From the NCBI GenBank assembly GCA_965267355.1, contig OZ253956.1, positions 1,488,001-1,552,000 of the forward strand: 64,000 nt of DNA, given 5' to 3'. A program made the position numbers and the translations under genes. The notes below the pieces were generated by a model that made no database searches, had not been told where the DNA came from, and saw only the letters and a program-made list of their open reading frames with translations. How positions within the stretch are numbered: position 1 is the first letter of the stretch; every line of letters starts with the position of its first letter. Of the stretch, positions 26,750-35,563 are shown piece by piece. Source of the DNA: GCA-002793235 sp965267355 (GTDB taxonomy: Bacteria > Bacteroidota > Bacteroidia > Flavobacteriales_E > Vicingaceae).

Positions 26750-27322
26750 TTATTTTAAAAGGTTGTTGCAATACTTTTTTAGATTAGGTAACACGTCCTG
26801 ACTAAACCAAGGGTTTTTTGCTTGCCAAATATTGTTGCGTGGCGATGGATGCGGCAATACAAAATATTTTGGTAAATATTCTTCAAAAGATTTTACAGTT
26901 TCTGTAAGTGTTTTTTTACTACTTTCTTGTAAATAATAGTCTTGAGCATATTTACCAATTAATAAAATCAATTCAACATTTTTTAGCTGTTTAAAAAGCT
27001 GTTGATGCCATAGTGGAGCACATTCTTTTCGGGGAGGCAAATCACCTGATTTTCCTTTGCCAGGGTAGCAAAATCCCATTGGAATAATTGAAATTTTTTT
27101 TGTGTTGTAAAAAGTAGCTTTGTCAATACCCATCCAAGTTCGTAAGTTATCTCCGCTTTTATCGTTCCAAGGTATGTTGGTGCGATGCACTATGGTGCCA
27201 GGTGCTTGACCAATAATAACTATTTTACTATCGGGATGAGCGGATAATACAGGATTTGCTCCAAGAGTTAATTCAGGTTCGCAAATTTTGCATTTTTTGA
27301 TTTCAGAAAGTAGTTGCTCCAT
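26750..27322 (-). CDS. Uracil-DNA glycosylase family protein
   Basis: A 190-residue protein of the uracil-DNA glycosylase superfamily. Motif 1 is IIGQAPGTIVHRTNIPWND (about residues 36-54) and motif 2 is LPHPSPRNN (about 158-166). An N-terminal KCKICEP segment carries two cysteines, but not the full four-cysteine set of Fe-S family 4/5 enzymes. It probably removes uracil or deaminated bases in base-excision repair. It is transcribed on its own strand between glycan-related genes, with no functional link evident. Confidence 0.85.
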   Translation of the reverse strand: MEQLLSEIKKCKICEPELTLGANPVLSAHPDSKIVIIGQAPGTIVHRTNIPWNDKSGDNLRTWMGIDKATFYNTKKISIIPMGFCYPGKGKSGDLPPRKECAPLWHQQLFKQLKNVELILLIGKYAQDYYLQESSKKTLTETVKSFEEYLPKYFVLPHPSPRNNIWQAKNPWFSQDVLPNLKKYCNNLLK

Positions 27323-27378
27323 TTTTTAAAAATAGAATAAATTTACCGTATTGCTAAAATTTAGCGTACTTTGTTGTA

Positions 27379-28260
27379 ATGCTATCTGTACTGATACCCA
27401 TATATAATTTTAATGTAGTAAGTTTTGTGTTGGAATTAAAACAGCAGTGCAAACAGTTACAAATTGACTATGAAATTTTATGTATAGATGATGCCTCTGC
27501 ATTATACAAAGAAGATAATAATGTGTTAAAAAATCAGGAGCAAATTATTTATAAGGAACTACCCAAAAATGTAGGTAGGGCCAGCATAAGAAATTTATTA
27601 GCTGAAGAAGCAAAGTATAATAATTTGTTGTTTTTAGATTGTGATTCGACAGTAAATGATGATAAGTTTGTTAAACGTTATGTTGACTTGTTTGAGAAAG
27701 CCCCTGTGGTTTATGGTGGTAGAAATTACAGTAAACAAGCACCTCAAAGCAATACTTATTTTAGATGGTGGTATGGTGTAAATAGAGAAACTATCTCTTG
27801 CACAAGCAGAAAAGAAATGCCTTATCAATCTTTTATGACCAATAACTTTTTGATTAATAAAGAAGTGTATTTGAGCATAAGATTAGATGAAAGTATTAAA
27901 GGCTATGGGCATGAAGACACCATGTTTGGTATTGCATTAAAACAACAAAGAGTTGAAATTTTACACATTGAAAATCCTTTGTGTCATATTGGATTAGAAA
28001 GTTTTGATGAGTTTATTGATAAGACTAAACAAGGCTTAGTTAATCTTAATGAGTTGCTAAATGCTGGAAAAATTGATGATTCAGTAAAAGTTGCTAAGGT
28101 TTATAAAAAGATAAAAGGAACTTTTCTGGAGGGAGTTTTGTTTAACTATTTTAAGAAGAATGAGCAGAAAATTTTAACTAAGCTAAAAAACAAAAAACCT
28201 AATTTAAAATGGTTTGATTTTTATAAATTGGGCTATTTAATATCGTTAAACAAATCTTGA
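27379..28260 (+). CDS. Glycosyltransferase family 2
   Basis: A 293-residue GT-A enzyme. The N-terminus MLSVLIPIYNFN, the IDDAS nucleotide-binding segment and the metal-binding FLDCDS (about residues 87-92) are typical. The C-terminal half has IKGYGHEDTMFGIALKQ, the galactosyltransferase-C pattern shared with GT27-like enzymes, so a GalNAc- or Gal-type transferase is possible. There is no transmembrane segment. Its last 28 nt overlap the 3' end of the convergent GT4 gene. Confidence 0.87.
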   Translation: MLSVLIPIYNFNVVSFVLELKQQCKQLQIDYEILCIDDASALYKEDNNVLKNQEQIIYKELPKNVGRASIRNLLAEEAKYNNLLFLDCDSTVNDDKFVKRYVDLFEKAPVVYGGRNYSKQAPQSNTYFRWWYGVNRETISCTSRKEMPYQSFMTNNFLINKEVYLSIRLDESIKGYGHEDTMFGIALKQQRVEILHIENPLCHIGLESFDEFIDKTKQGLVNLNELLNAGKIDDSVKVAKVYKKIKGTFLEGVLFNYFKKNEQKILTKLKNKKPNLKWFDFYKLGYLISLNKS

Positions 28261-29336
28261 ATTACTTTTTTTTCTGTTTCCCAATTTAGGAATTCTTGGG
28301 CTTTCTCACAATTGTTTTTCCATGTTTGGTAATTGCCGCTTTCTAACATTGAAATAATCTTTTTAGCAATCTCTTTTGGTTTATGATTGCTAATAATTTC
28401 ACCAACTTGATGTTGAGTAACCAGATTTTCCATTTCGGGCAAATTGCTAACTAGTACAGGTACATTAGCATGGATGTAATTAAAGAGTTTGTTGGGTAAA
28501 GCAAACCTATAATTTAGTCCCTTATCTTCTTCTAAACTTAAACCCAAATCTGCTTGAATGGTGTATGAGTATAGTTGCTCTTGTGGTACGCTACCCATCA
28601 TTATTACTTTTTCTTCAAGGTTTTTTTGTTTAATCAACGTTTCAACTTTGCTGAAAATATCACCATCACCAAATAGGTACAAAACACAGTTGTCAAGATA
28701 AGCCATTGTTTCAACCATGTATTCTATGCCTCTGTTTACATTAATTGCTCCCTGATAGATGATTGTTTTTTTACCTTCAGCCGTAATATTCTTTACGGTA
28801 GTTTTAGTTTGGTTTTTTGAAGGTATGTTTCTTACCACCTTTACATCTATATCGTATTCTTTTTTATACAAGTCGGCAATAGATTGACTTACTGTTATTA
28901 CGTTGTTGAGTTGAGGTAAAATTTTTCGTTCAATTCTTTTCCAAAATTTCTGAACCTTTGGCCGATTAATTAGTTCGGGTACTTCAGTAAAATATTCATG
29001 ACTATCAAATATCAATTTTTTCTTTTTCCATTTTGCAGCAATGTGGTTGGCAAGTATTGTATCTAAGTCATTACTCCAATACATATCTGCTTTGTTAAAC
29101 ATTAAAAAAAGAAATAATTTAAGGTTGTAATTTGCATAAAATAGAGGACCTTTGTTAAACCATAAGTTAAACCTTTTTGTGGTGTAAGAGCGATTTATAG
29201 GTTGGGAATTTTGTAATTTTCTGCCTATCAGAGTTACATCAAAACCTATTTCTAATAGTGTATTACAAATTTTAGCTACGCGTTGGTCGGTGGTTAAATC
29301 GTTGGTAACCGATATTATGATTTTTTTTTTAGGCAT
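28233..29336 (-). CDS. Glycosyltransferase family 4
   Basis: A 367-residue GT-B enzyme. The N-terminal KIIISVTNDLTTDQRVAKICNTL is a recognisable Bacteroidota GT4 opening. The donor domain has IIYQGAINVNRGIEYMVE, LYLFGDGD and the acidic LSLEEDKGLNYRFALPNKLFNYIHA motif that binds the nucleotide sugar. It likely builds a cell-surface glycan. Its 3' end overlaps the GT2 gene by 28 nt in a convergent arrangement. Confidence 0.87.
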   Translation of the reverse strand: MPKKKIIISVTNDLTTDQRVAKICNTLLEIGFDVTLIGRKLQNSQPINRSYTTKRFNLWFNKGPLFYANYNLKLFLFLMFNKADMYWSNDLDTILANHIAAKWKKKKLIFDSHEYFTEVPELINRPKVQKFWKRIERKILPQLNNVITVSQSIADLYKKEYDIDVKVVRNIPSKNQTKTTVKNITAEGKKTIIYQGAINVNRGIEYMVETMAYLDNCVLYLFGDGDIFSKVETLIKQKNLEEKVIMMGSVPQEQLYSYTIQADLGLSLEEDKGLNYRFALPNKLFNYIHANVPVLVSNLPEMENLVTQHQVGEIISNHKPKEIAKKIISMLESGNYQTWKNNCEKAQEFLNWETEKKVIQDLFNDIK

Positions 29337-29391
29337 TACAAAAGTTAAAAGTAATAAACAATAACGTATTCATATTTATTTTATATGAATT

Positions 29392-29421
29392 GATGTTTTT
29401 GCTGCCGATAAAATAAATTTG
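29392..29421 (+). promoter_or_regulatory. Promoter of the ddl locus
   Basis: TAAATTTG (29414-29421) matches the TAnnTTTG -7 box. A TTG at 29390-29392 lies 21 bp upstream, the standard spacing. The ddl ATG is at 29444. Confidence 0.5.
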
Positions 29422-29443
29422 GTAAATACTAAGTTTATTTTAG

Positions 29444-30396
29444 ATGAAAAATATAGCAGTATTAGAAGGTGGTTACAGTAACGAAAAAGTGATTTCATTG
29501 CAAAGTGCAGCAACTGTATTTCAACATATAGATAAAAGTAAATATAACCCCATAAAAGTTAGTATTGATGAGGAAGGTTGGTTTGCATACTATAATGATG
29601 AGAAAATTGAAATTGACAGGACTGATTTTTCATTTGATGATATAAATTTGATTTTGTATTTATAATGATACATGGAACCCCTGGTGAGGATGGCAAGCTG
29701 CAAGCCTATTTTGATATGGTAGGTTTACCTTACTCTACAAGTAGTCATTTGGCTTCTACATTAACGTTTAACAAGTTTGTTTGTAATCAATATTTAAAAA
29801 ACTTTGGGGTTAAGGTTGCTGATGCTGTTTTAATTCGACAAAATGAAAAATATAGCACTCAAACAATTATTGATAAAGTTGGCTTACCATGTTTTGTTAA
29901 ACCAGCAGATGGAGGAAGTAGTTTTGGTGTAACAAAAGTTCAAAAAGCTGAAGAATTAGATGAAGCTATAAGGTTAGCTTTGACGCATGGAACACAAGCT
30001 TTGCTTGAGCGTTTTATGCAAGGAAGAGAGGTTACTAATGGTATATATAAAGGGGGAGAAGGAGTTAAAGTATTGCCAATAACTGAGATAGTTACTAATA
30101 ACGATTTTTTTGATTTTGATGCTAAATATAAAGGAGAGTCTGATGAAATTACACCAGCAGATTTATCCAATGATATTGCACAAAAAGTGAAGACTGAAAC
30201 AAAAAGAATTTATGAAATTTTAGATTTAGATGGTATTTGTAGAGCAGATTACATTTTACAAGATAATGAGCCGTATTTAATTGAGGTTAATACAGTGCCA
30301 GGAATGAGTAATGAAAGCTTAATACCTCAAATGGCAGCACACGAAGGGGTAGCATTGAAGGATATGTTAAGTGATGTAATTGAGTTAGCGATTTAA
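29444..30396 (+). pseudogene. ddl: D-alanine--D-alanine ligase, split by a -1 frame change near 29645
   Basis: Two frames together give a normal-length Ddl (about 316 residues). Frame 1 (29444-29665, 73 residues) has the N-terminal GGYSNEKVISLQS. The second part (from ATG 29665, 243 residues) has the whole ATP-grasp core: PCFVKPADGGSSFGVT, DFDAKYKGESDEITPADLS and YLIEVNTVPGMSNESLIPQMA. One extra A in the AAA at 29644-29646 would restore a continuous KFDFVFIMIHGTPGEDG. Because cell-wall synthesis needs Ddl, the options are an assembly or sequencing error, a real lesion with another copy elsewhere, slippage at A_AAT_TTG, or reinitiation at the overlapping TAATG. See findings. Confidence 0.85.
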
Positions 30397-30957
30397 GTAA
30401 TTGACTAACTCTCTTGTTGCTTTACCTCTATGGCTAATTTTATTTTTTTCTTCTAAACTCATTTCGGAGAAGGTAATATCATAACCTTCGGGTTTAAAAA
30501 TAGGATCGTAACCGAAACCTTCTGTTCCACTTTTACTTGTTGTAATGTTACCATTCACAATACCTTCAAAACAGGTAGATTCTCCATCAATAATAAGAGT
30601 GATTACTGTAATAAAACGGGCTTTTCTATTTTCAATGCCATCTAATTTTTTTAACACTAGGGTCATATTGTCATTGGCATCTTTTTGTTCCCCAGCATAA
30701 CGCGCAGAATAAACTCCAGGTTCTCCGTTTAAGGCTTCAATTTCAAGACCAGTATCATCAGCAAAACAATTGAAGCCATACTTATCATAAACATACTTTG
30801 CTTTTTGTATGGCATTGCCTTTAATTGTATCTGATGTTTCGGGTATGTCTTCATAACAGTCGATATCTTCAAGAGTAAGTAAGGAAATTTTTTTAGGTAA
30901 AAGAGTTTTAATTTCTTTTAACTTATTTTTGTTGTTGGTGGCAGCTACAAGTTGCAT
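30385..30957 (-). CDS. rdgB: Non-canonical purine NTP pyrophosphatase (RdgB/HAM1 family)
   Basis: The enzyme hydrolyses ITP, dITP and XTP to monophosphates, keeping deaminated purines out of nucleic acids. About 190 residues with the family signature ATNNKNKLKEI at the N-terminus, FADDTGLEIEALNGEPGVYSARYAGE in the middle, and GFGYDPIFKPEG with the final ISHRGKA. I place the start at 30957 (MQLVAATNN). The upstream in-frame extension overlaps a likely promoter box at 30981-30988 and is not family-like. The 3' end overlaps ddl by 12 nt. Confidence 0.93.
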   Translation of the reverse strand: MQLVAATNNKNKLKEIKTLLPKKISLLTLEDIDCYEDIPETSDTIKGNAIQKAKYVYDKYGFNCFADDTGLEIEALNGEPGVYSARYAGEQKDANDNMTLVLKKLDGIENRKARFITVITLIIDGESTCFEGIVNGNITTSKSGTEGFGYDPIFKPEGYDITFSEMSLEEKNKISHRGKATRELVNYLNR

Positions 30958-30980
30958 ATTAATTAGATTGTTTAGGTAAA

Positions 30981-30988
30981 CAAAATTA
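30981..30988 (-). promoter_or_regulatory. -7 promoter box of rdgB
   Basis: On the minus strand this reads TAATTTTG (TAnnTTTG), 23 nt before the chosen rdgB start at 30957. It lies downstream of the longer alternative ATG at 31014, supporting the shorter protein. Confidence 0.4.
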
Positions 30989-31025
30989 AGCACAATTTTA
31001 CTGTATAAGTCCAAGTAGCATTAGT

Positions 31026-32156
31026 ATGAAAATACCTTTAAATAAACCGTACTTAACAGGTAATGAAATTACTTATATTGAGCAAGCAACAAGTTCAGGT
31101 AGTTTGTCGGGTAATGGTCTATTCACTAAAAAATGCCAAAATTTTTTTGAAAGCAGGTACGGATTTAAGAAATGTTTGTTAACTACATCTTGCACTGATG
31201 CTTTGGAGATGGCAGCTATTTTAATGGATATTCAATCCGATGATGAGGTTATTATTCCGTCTTACACTTTTGTTTCAGTAGCTAATGCTTTTGTATTACG
31301 TGGTGCAAAAATTGTATTCGCGGATAGTTGTAAAAGCAACCCAAATATCGATGCTGAGCAATTGGAGCAATTAATTACTCCTAAAACTAAAGTAATTGTA
31401 GTAGTACATTATGCAGGTATTGCTTGTGATATGGAGGAGATAATGAATATCTCCAACAAACACAATCTATTTGTTGTAGAAGATGCTGCACAAGCAATAG
31501 ATGCTTATTATGAAAACAAACCTCTTGGAAGTTTTGGTCATTTTGCTACCTTTTCATTTCATGAAACAAAAAATGTTATTAGTGGTGAAGGAGGCTTGTT
31601 AGTTGTAAATGATGAAAAGTACTTTAAACGAGCAGAAATTATTTGGGAAAAAGGAACGAATAGAACTGCTTTTAATAGGGGAGAAATTGACAAATATGAA
31701 TGGGTTGATGTTGGATCTTCTTTTTTACCTTCAGATATGATTTCTGCTTTTCTTTATGCTCAATTGGAGCAGATTGATAATATCCAAAAAGAAAGAATAG
31801 CTAAATGGAATAGGTATTATAATGAGTTTTTAGAAATGGAGTCAGCTGGTTGTTTTATGCTCCCCAAGGTTCCGGAATATGCAATACATAATGCTCATAT
31901 CTTTTATTTGCTTTGTAACTCAAAAAGCGAACGAAATCAATTAATTGAATACTTAAAAAAACATGATATAGCAGCGGCATTTCAATATTTACCACTTCAT
32001 AAAAGTAAGTACTATGCTGATAAATATATTGGCAAGAATTTAATCAATACTATTTCATTTTCAGAAAAATTAGTTCGTTTACCACTGTTTTATGATTTAA
32101 AAGATGACACTCAATCGTACATCATTAAAACAGTTAAAGCGTTCTACAAAAATTAA
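31026..32156 (+). CDS. rffA: dTDP-4-amino-4,6-dideoxygalactose transaminase (RffA/WecE type)
   Basis: A 376-residue DegT/DnrJ/EryC1/StrS PLP aminotransferase that makes a 4-amino sugar nucleotide (Fuc4N type) for surface glycan. The opening KIPLNKPYLTGNEITYIEQA and TTSCTDALEMAAIL are typical of the RffA/WecE subgroup. EDAAQAI holds the PLP-binding Asp. SFHETKNVISGEGGLLVV carries the Schiff-base Lys, with the TKN variant found in RffA/WecE. It opens the plus-strand part of the polysaccharide locus, followed by two membrane proteins. Confidence 0.88.
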   Translation: MKIPLNKPYLTGNEITYIEQATSSGSLSGNGLFTKKCQNFFESRYGFKKCLLTTSCTDALEMAAILMDIQSDDEVIIPSYTFVSVANAFVLRGAKIVFADSCKSNPNIDAEQLEQLITPKTKVIVVVHYAGIACDMEEIMNISNKHNLFVVEDAAQAIDAYYENKPLGSFGHFATFSFHETKNVISGEGGLLVVNDEKYFKRAEIIWEKGTNRTAFNRGEIDKYEWVDVGSSFLPSDMISAFLYAQLEQIDNIQKERIAKWNRYYNEFLEMESAGCFMLPKVPEYAIHNAHIFYLLCNSKSERNQLIEYLKKHDIAAAFQYLPLHKSKYYADKYIGKNLINTISFSEKLVRLPLFYDLKDDTQSYIIKTVKAFYKN

Positions 32157-32194
32157 GAAATAGCTATACTCCTAGCTAGAATAGGATAAATTAT

Positions 32195-33529
32195 TTGTAC
32201 ATGGTTTCTATTCCTACTATAAATATATTCGATTTTATTATTGCTCTTATTATTGTTGTTTTATCACTAGGATATTCTATTTGGTATAAAAGAAAATATT
32301 CAGACATTTACTCAACTGCAAAGTGGTTGCCTTATGCATTATTGGTGAAATTATTGGCTAGTATAGCGTTTGTATTAATTTCAATTTTTTATTACAAAAA
32401 AGGAGATACATTCTTGTATTTTCAAATAGCTGAAGATTTAAGGATGCTTTTATATCAAAAACCTCTTGATGCTTTACAACTATTATTTACCTCGTATTCA
32501 GATTTAGCTGATTTATCTTACCACCCTTTGCAGAAGTACAACTATTTTTTTGAAAGATCAACAAATTGGTTTTTTGGCAGGATAGTTTTTTTATTTAGTA
32601 CAATAGGAAATGGATCTTATCTAATAACATCCTTGTTAATGGCGCTGTTTTCTTTTTTTGGTTTATGGAAGGGGTATCAGAGCCTATCGAAACTATATTA
32701 TAGCTCTTCAGGATTAATGCTGATACCATTTTTTTGTATTCCTACAATGCTGTTGTGGTCTTCAGGTATTTTAAGAGAAACTGTTATTGTAGGATTATTG
32801 GGATTAATTATTTGGTCAGTTATAAACATTATTAAATTTAAGGAAAAATTTTTGTTGAGTATTTCAATTCTACTCTTTAGTATCTTCTTAATATTATTAT
32901 TAAAACCTATCTTGTCTATTATAATTACTCCATTTATAGGGTTTTGTTTTTTGATATTTTATACTCAACCTTTAAACAAAAAAAACAGGTTGTTTGTAAG
33001 GGTTAGTATATCTTTAATATTGATACTAATATTTATTGTAGGTAATCAATTTTATTTTGATGTTGACTCAAAATATCATATATCCAACTTACTTGTAACA
33101 CTTGAAGGTTTTCATAAATACCATACAATGGAAGGTTATAGTTTAGGTGGGAGTGTTTATACATTGGGAAATTTGGAATATAGTTGGTTAGGCATTATAA
33201 AAAAAATACCAGTTGCATTTGAAGCTACGTTTTTAAGACCATACTTGTGGGAAATGAAAAATATACCAATGTTGTTAGCTACTTTAGAATCTATGTTTTT
33301 TATTTTCTTTTTTTTAATAGTTGCTTTTAAGATGAAAAGAAATATTAGAGTGTTGTATGCTCATAAAGAAGTATTAATCTTTATTACTTTTTCTGTGTTA
33401 TATGGAGTTGTAGTGGGATTAAGTGCATATAATTTTGGAGCCCTATCTAGATATAAAATCCCTGTTTTAATGTTTATGTATATAGCTATTGCTATTCTTT
33501 ATAAGCCTAATCAATCCTTTAAAAATTAA
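32195..33529 (+). CDS. Polytopic membrane protein, possible polysaccharide polymerase (paralogue 1)
   Basis: A 444-residue integral membrane protein with about ten predicted helices and no assignable enzyme family. It shares an ordered set of motifs with the next gene: GDTFLYFQ, LLWSSGILRETVI, LVTLEGFHKYHT, EGYSLGG, IIKKIPVAFEATFLRPYLWE and AYNFGALSRYKIPV. The C-terminal FGALSRYK-IP motif recalls polymerase-like or glycosyltransferase-like proteins of Bacteroidota polysaccharide loci. A Wzy-like or arabinosyltransferase-like role is plausible from context only. It starts 38 bp after the aminotransferase gene. Confidence 0.7.
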   Translation: MYMVSIPTINIFDFIIALIIVVLSLGYSIWYKRKYSDIYSTAKWLPYALLVKLLASIAFVLISIFYYKKGDTFLYFQIAEDLRMLLYQKPLDALQLLFTSYSDLADLSYHPLQKYNYFFERSTNWFFGRIVFLFSTIGNGSYLITSLLMALFSFFGLWKGYQSLSKLYYSSSGLMLIPFFCIPTMLLWSSGILRETVIVGLLGLIIWSVINIIKFKEKFLLSISILLFSIFLILLLKPILSIIITPFIGFCFLIFYTQPLNKKNRLFVRVSISLILILIFIVGNQFYFDVDSKYHISNLLVTLEGFHKYHTMEGYSLGGSVYTLGNLEYSWLGIIKKIPVAFEATFLRPYLWEMKNIPMLLATLESMFFIFFFLIVAFKMKRNIRVLYAHKEVLIFITFSVLYGVVVGLSAYNFGALSRYKIPVLMFMYIAIAILYKPNQSFKN

Positions 33530-33558
33530 GCAAACCTTAAATAGATATGCTTTTTATC

Positions 33559-33566
33559 TAAATTTG
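33559..33566 (+). promoter_or_regulatory. -7 promoter box between the two paralogous membrane protein genes
   Basis: TAAATTTG matches TAnnTTTG and ends 4 nt before the ATG at 33571. The second paralogue may therefore have its own near-leaderless transcript. Confidence 0.4.
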
Positions 33567-33570
33567 TCTT

Positions 33571-34923
33571 ATGAGCTACATTCCAGATATTTGGGCTTTT
33601 GATTACATTTTAGCATGTTGTTATTTAGTTATCATCTCTTTATTGGCTTTTGCATATCAGAAAAATAAAGTTGATAAAGAACCTCAGTATAAATATTTTA
33701 TGAGAGGATTGTACATTAAGGTAGTTGGAGGGATGGGTTTCTTAGTTTTAACAGTTTATTATTGGGGAGGAGGAGATACCTACTCTTATTTTAATACAGG
33801 TAGAGATTTTTTATCACATATAATGGAGGATCCTTCTGAACGCTGGAAACTATTTTTTAGTCAAGTTGAAAATATGAATTGGTATAAGTATGGATTTGCT
33901 TATAATCGACATGATTTTTTAAAGTCAGGGGCTAATTTTACTACAGTAAAAATAACGGCTTTAATAAATATGCTAGGGTTTCAGTCGTATGTTGTAAGTA
34001 CACTATTGTTTTCAGTAATTTCTTTTTTGGGTATATGGAATATGTATAGTGTTTTTTGTAAAATATATCCCAAACTAAAAAAGCATATGTTTTATGGTTT
34101 TTTCTTTATTCCATCGGTTATTTTATGGGGTTCAGGTATATTAAAAGATACTATAACTTTAGCATCTGTTGGTTTCATCGTATATTCATTTATGAATATT
34201 ATAATATTAAAAAGGAAAAAGTATTTAAGTTTTATCTTAATTATAGTGGCAACAATCACCATTGCATCTATAAAACCTTATATTTTATATGTGCTTTATC
34301 CTTGTTTATTCATTTGGGTCCAAAGTAATTTAAAAAGTATAATAACAAACCAGCTAATAAGAAGGTTGTTAGCTCCGTTTTTTGCAATAAGTTTAGTTGT
34401 TAGTTCGTATTTTTTAACCCAAGAATTATCTGAGGGTGCAGGTAAATATAACATTGATCAATTGGAAGACACATTAGAAGGGTTTCAAACCTGGCATACT
34501 ACTGTATCTGAAGCCAAACATCAATCTGGTTATAGCTTGGGAGATATGGATTTTACAACAATTGGAGTAATAAAAAAGATACCTGCTTCTTTTGAGGTTA
34601 CTTTTTTTAGACCCTATTTATGGGAAGTATATAATCCATCAACTTTACTAGGAGCTATAGAAGGTACAGCTTTACTGGTTTTCTGTTTGTGGTTAATTGT
34701 AAAATATAGACTTAGTTTATTAAGACTGATAGTCAAGAATAAAGACATTTTGTTTCTACTTCTTTTTGCTACATTATTTGGCGTAAGTGTAGGAATTAGT
34801 TCTTATAATTTTGGTGCATTATCAAGATATAAAATTCCTGCTCAACTTTTTTTTGTGTTGGCTTTGATTATCATACATCAAAATAGAAAGGCTATGGAAG
34901 TAGATCAATTAAACAGAAAGTAG
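33571..34923 (+). CDS. Polytopic membrane protein, possible polysaccharide polymerase (paralogue 2)
   Basis: A 450-residue multi-span membrane protein paralogous to the preceding one, with the motifs GGGDTYSYFNTG, ILWGSGILKDTIT, EDTLEGFQTWHT, SGYSLGDMD, VIKKIPASFEVTFFRPYLWE and SYNFGALSRYKIPA in the same order. The longest soluble loop (about residues 285-335) holds the TLEGF and YSLG motifs and probably faces the periplasm. No known catalytic motif is recognised. Divergence is substantial, so the duplication is old. The last 32 nt overlap the convergent transglutaminase-like gene. Confidence 0.7.
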   Translation: MSYIPDIWAFDYILACCYLVIISLLAFAYQKNKVDKEPQYKYFMRGLYIKVVGGMGFLVLTVYYWGGGDTYSYFNTGRDFLSHIMEDPSERWKLFFSQVENMNWYKYGFAYNRHDFLKSGANFTTVKITALINMLGFQSYVVSTLLFSVISFLGIWNMYSVFCKIYPKLKKHMFYGFFFIPSVILWGSGILKDTITLASVGFIVYSFMNIIILKRKKYLSFILIIVATITIASIKPYILYVLYPCLFIWVQSNLKSIITNQLIRRLLAPFFAISLVVSSYFLTQELSEGAGKYNIDQLEDTLEGFQTWHTTVSEAKHQSGYSLGDMDFTTIGVIKKIPASFEVTFFRPYLWEVYNPSTLLGAIEGTALLVFCLWLIVKYRLSLLRLIVKNKDILFLLLFATLFGVSVGISSYNFGALSRYKIPAQLFFVLALIIIHQNRKAMEVDQLNRK

Positions 34924-35563
34924 TAGTTCCAAGTCCTAATAGTGTGATGCTCTTTATAATGTTAGGCGATTCAAGTAAGTAAACAATGATTGAAGGTAAT
35001 TTTATTTTACTTAACGATTGTGCAGTTTTATACAATGGTTTTATCCTGCAAAAATCCAAATAAGGATTATTTGGGTAGGTATCAGGGAATGCCAAAATAT
35101 TTTCACTTGGTATCCTTGTAATATGTTCATCTTTAAGCAATGTGTTGGGGTCATAATGACCATCAAACATGTACCAGTTTCCTTTCCATTCATGTTCAAC
35201 TAAAACATGTTGCCACTCTTTTCTAAATAAATAGAACCTTCTTGCTTTTACACCACCTAGCAACAATAACTTAATTGCTACTCTGGCATTTTCACCACAG
35301 AAACCATATCCAGATTTTAAAATATCGGATGCTGTGTGTCTTAATAATGGTCTTCGTTTTTCTTTTTCTTCGCTGTTATAACTAATTTTTTTGTTTAGGT
35401 AATTTTTTAGTTTAACTAAATCGTCAATCGTATTGATTTTTGGTTTGCCTATAATTGATTTTAAAGTAGCCTTAAGAAAAAGAATTTCTTGTATTTCTTT
35501 AAAGAAAAAATAAAATGCTAAAGCAGAAAAAAATACAAGTAATATGGTGTTGATAGAACTCAA
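34892..35563 (-). CDS. Membrane-anchored transglutaminase-like protein
   Basis: A 223-residue protein with an N-terminal transmembrane helix (about residues 5-22) and a transglutaminase-like papain fold. The Cys is in SGYGFCGENARVAIKLLLLGG (about residue 92), the His in EWQHVLVEHEW and the Asp in WYMFDGHYDPN, giving a plausible Cys-His-Asp triad. Such proteins in surface-glycan loci may act as proteases or amidases; the substrate is unknown. It is the last gene of the minus-strand polysaccharide operon and overlaps the preceding glycosyltransferase gene by 4 nt. Confidence 0.75.
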   Translation of the reverse strand: MSSINTILLVFFSALAFYFFFKEIQEILFLKATLKSIIGKPKINTIDDLVKLKNYLNKKISYNSEEKEKRRPLLRHTASDILKSGYGFCGENARVAIKLLLLGGVKARRFYLFRKEWQHVLVEHEWKGNWYMFDGHYDPNTLLKDEHITRIPSENILAFPDTYPNNPYLDFCRIKPLYKTAQSLSKIKLPSIIVYLLESPNIIKSITLLGLGTTTFCLIDLLP

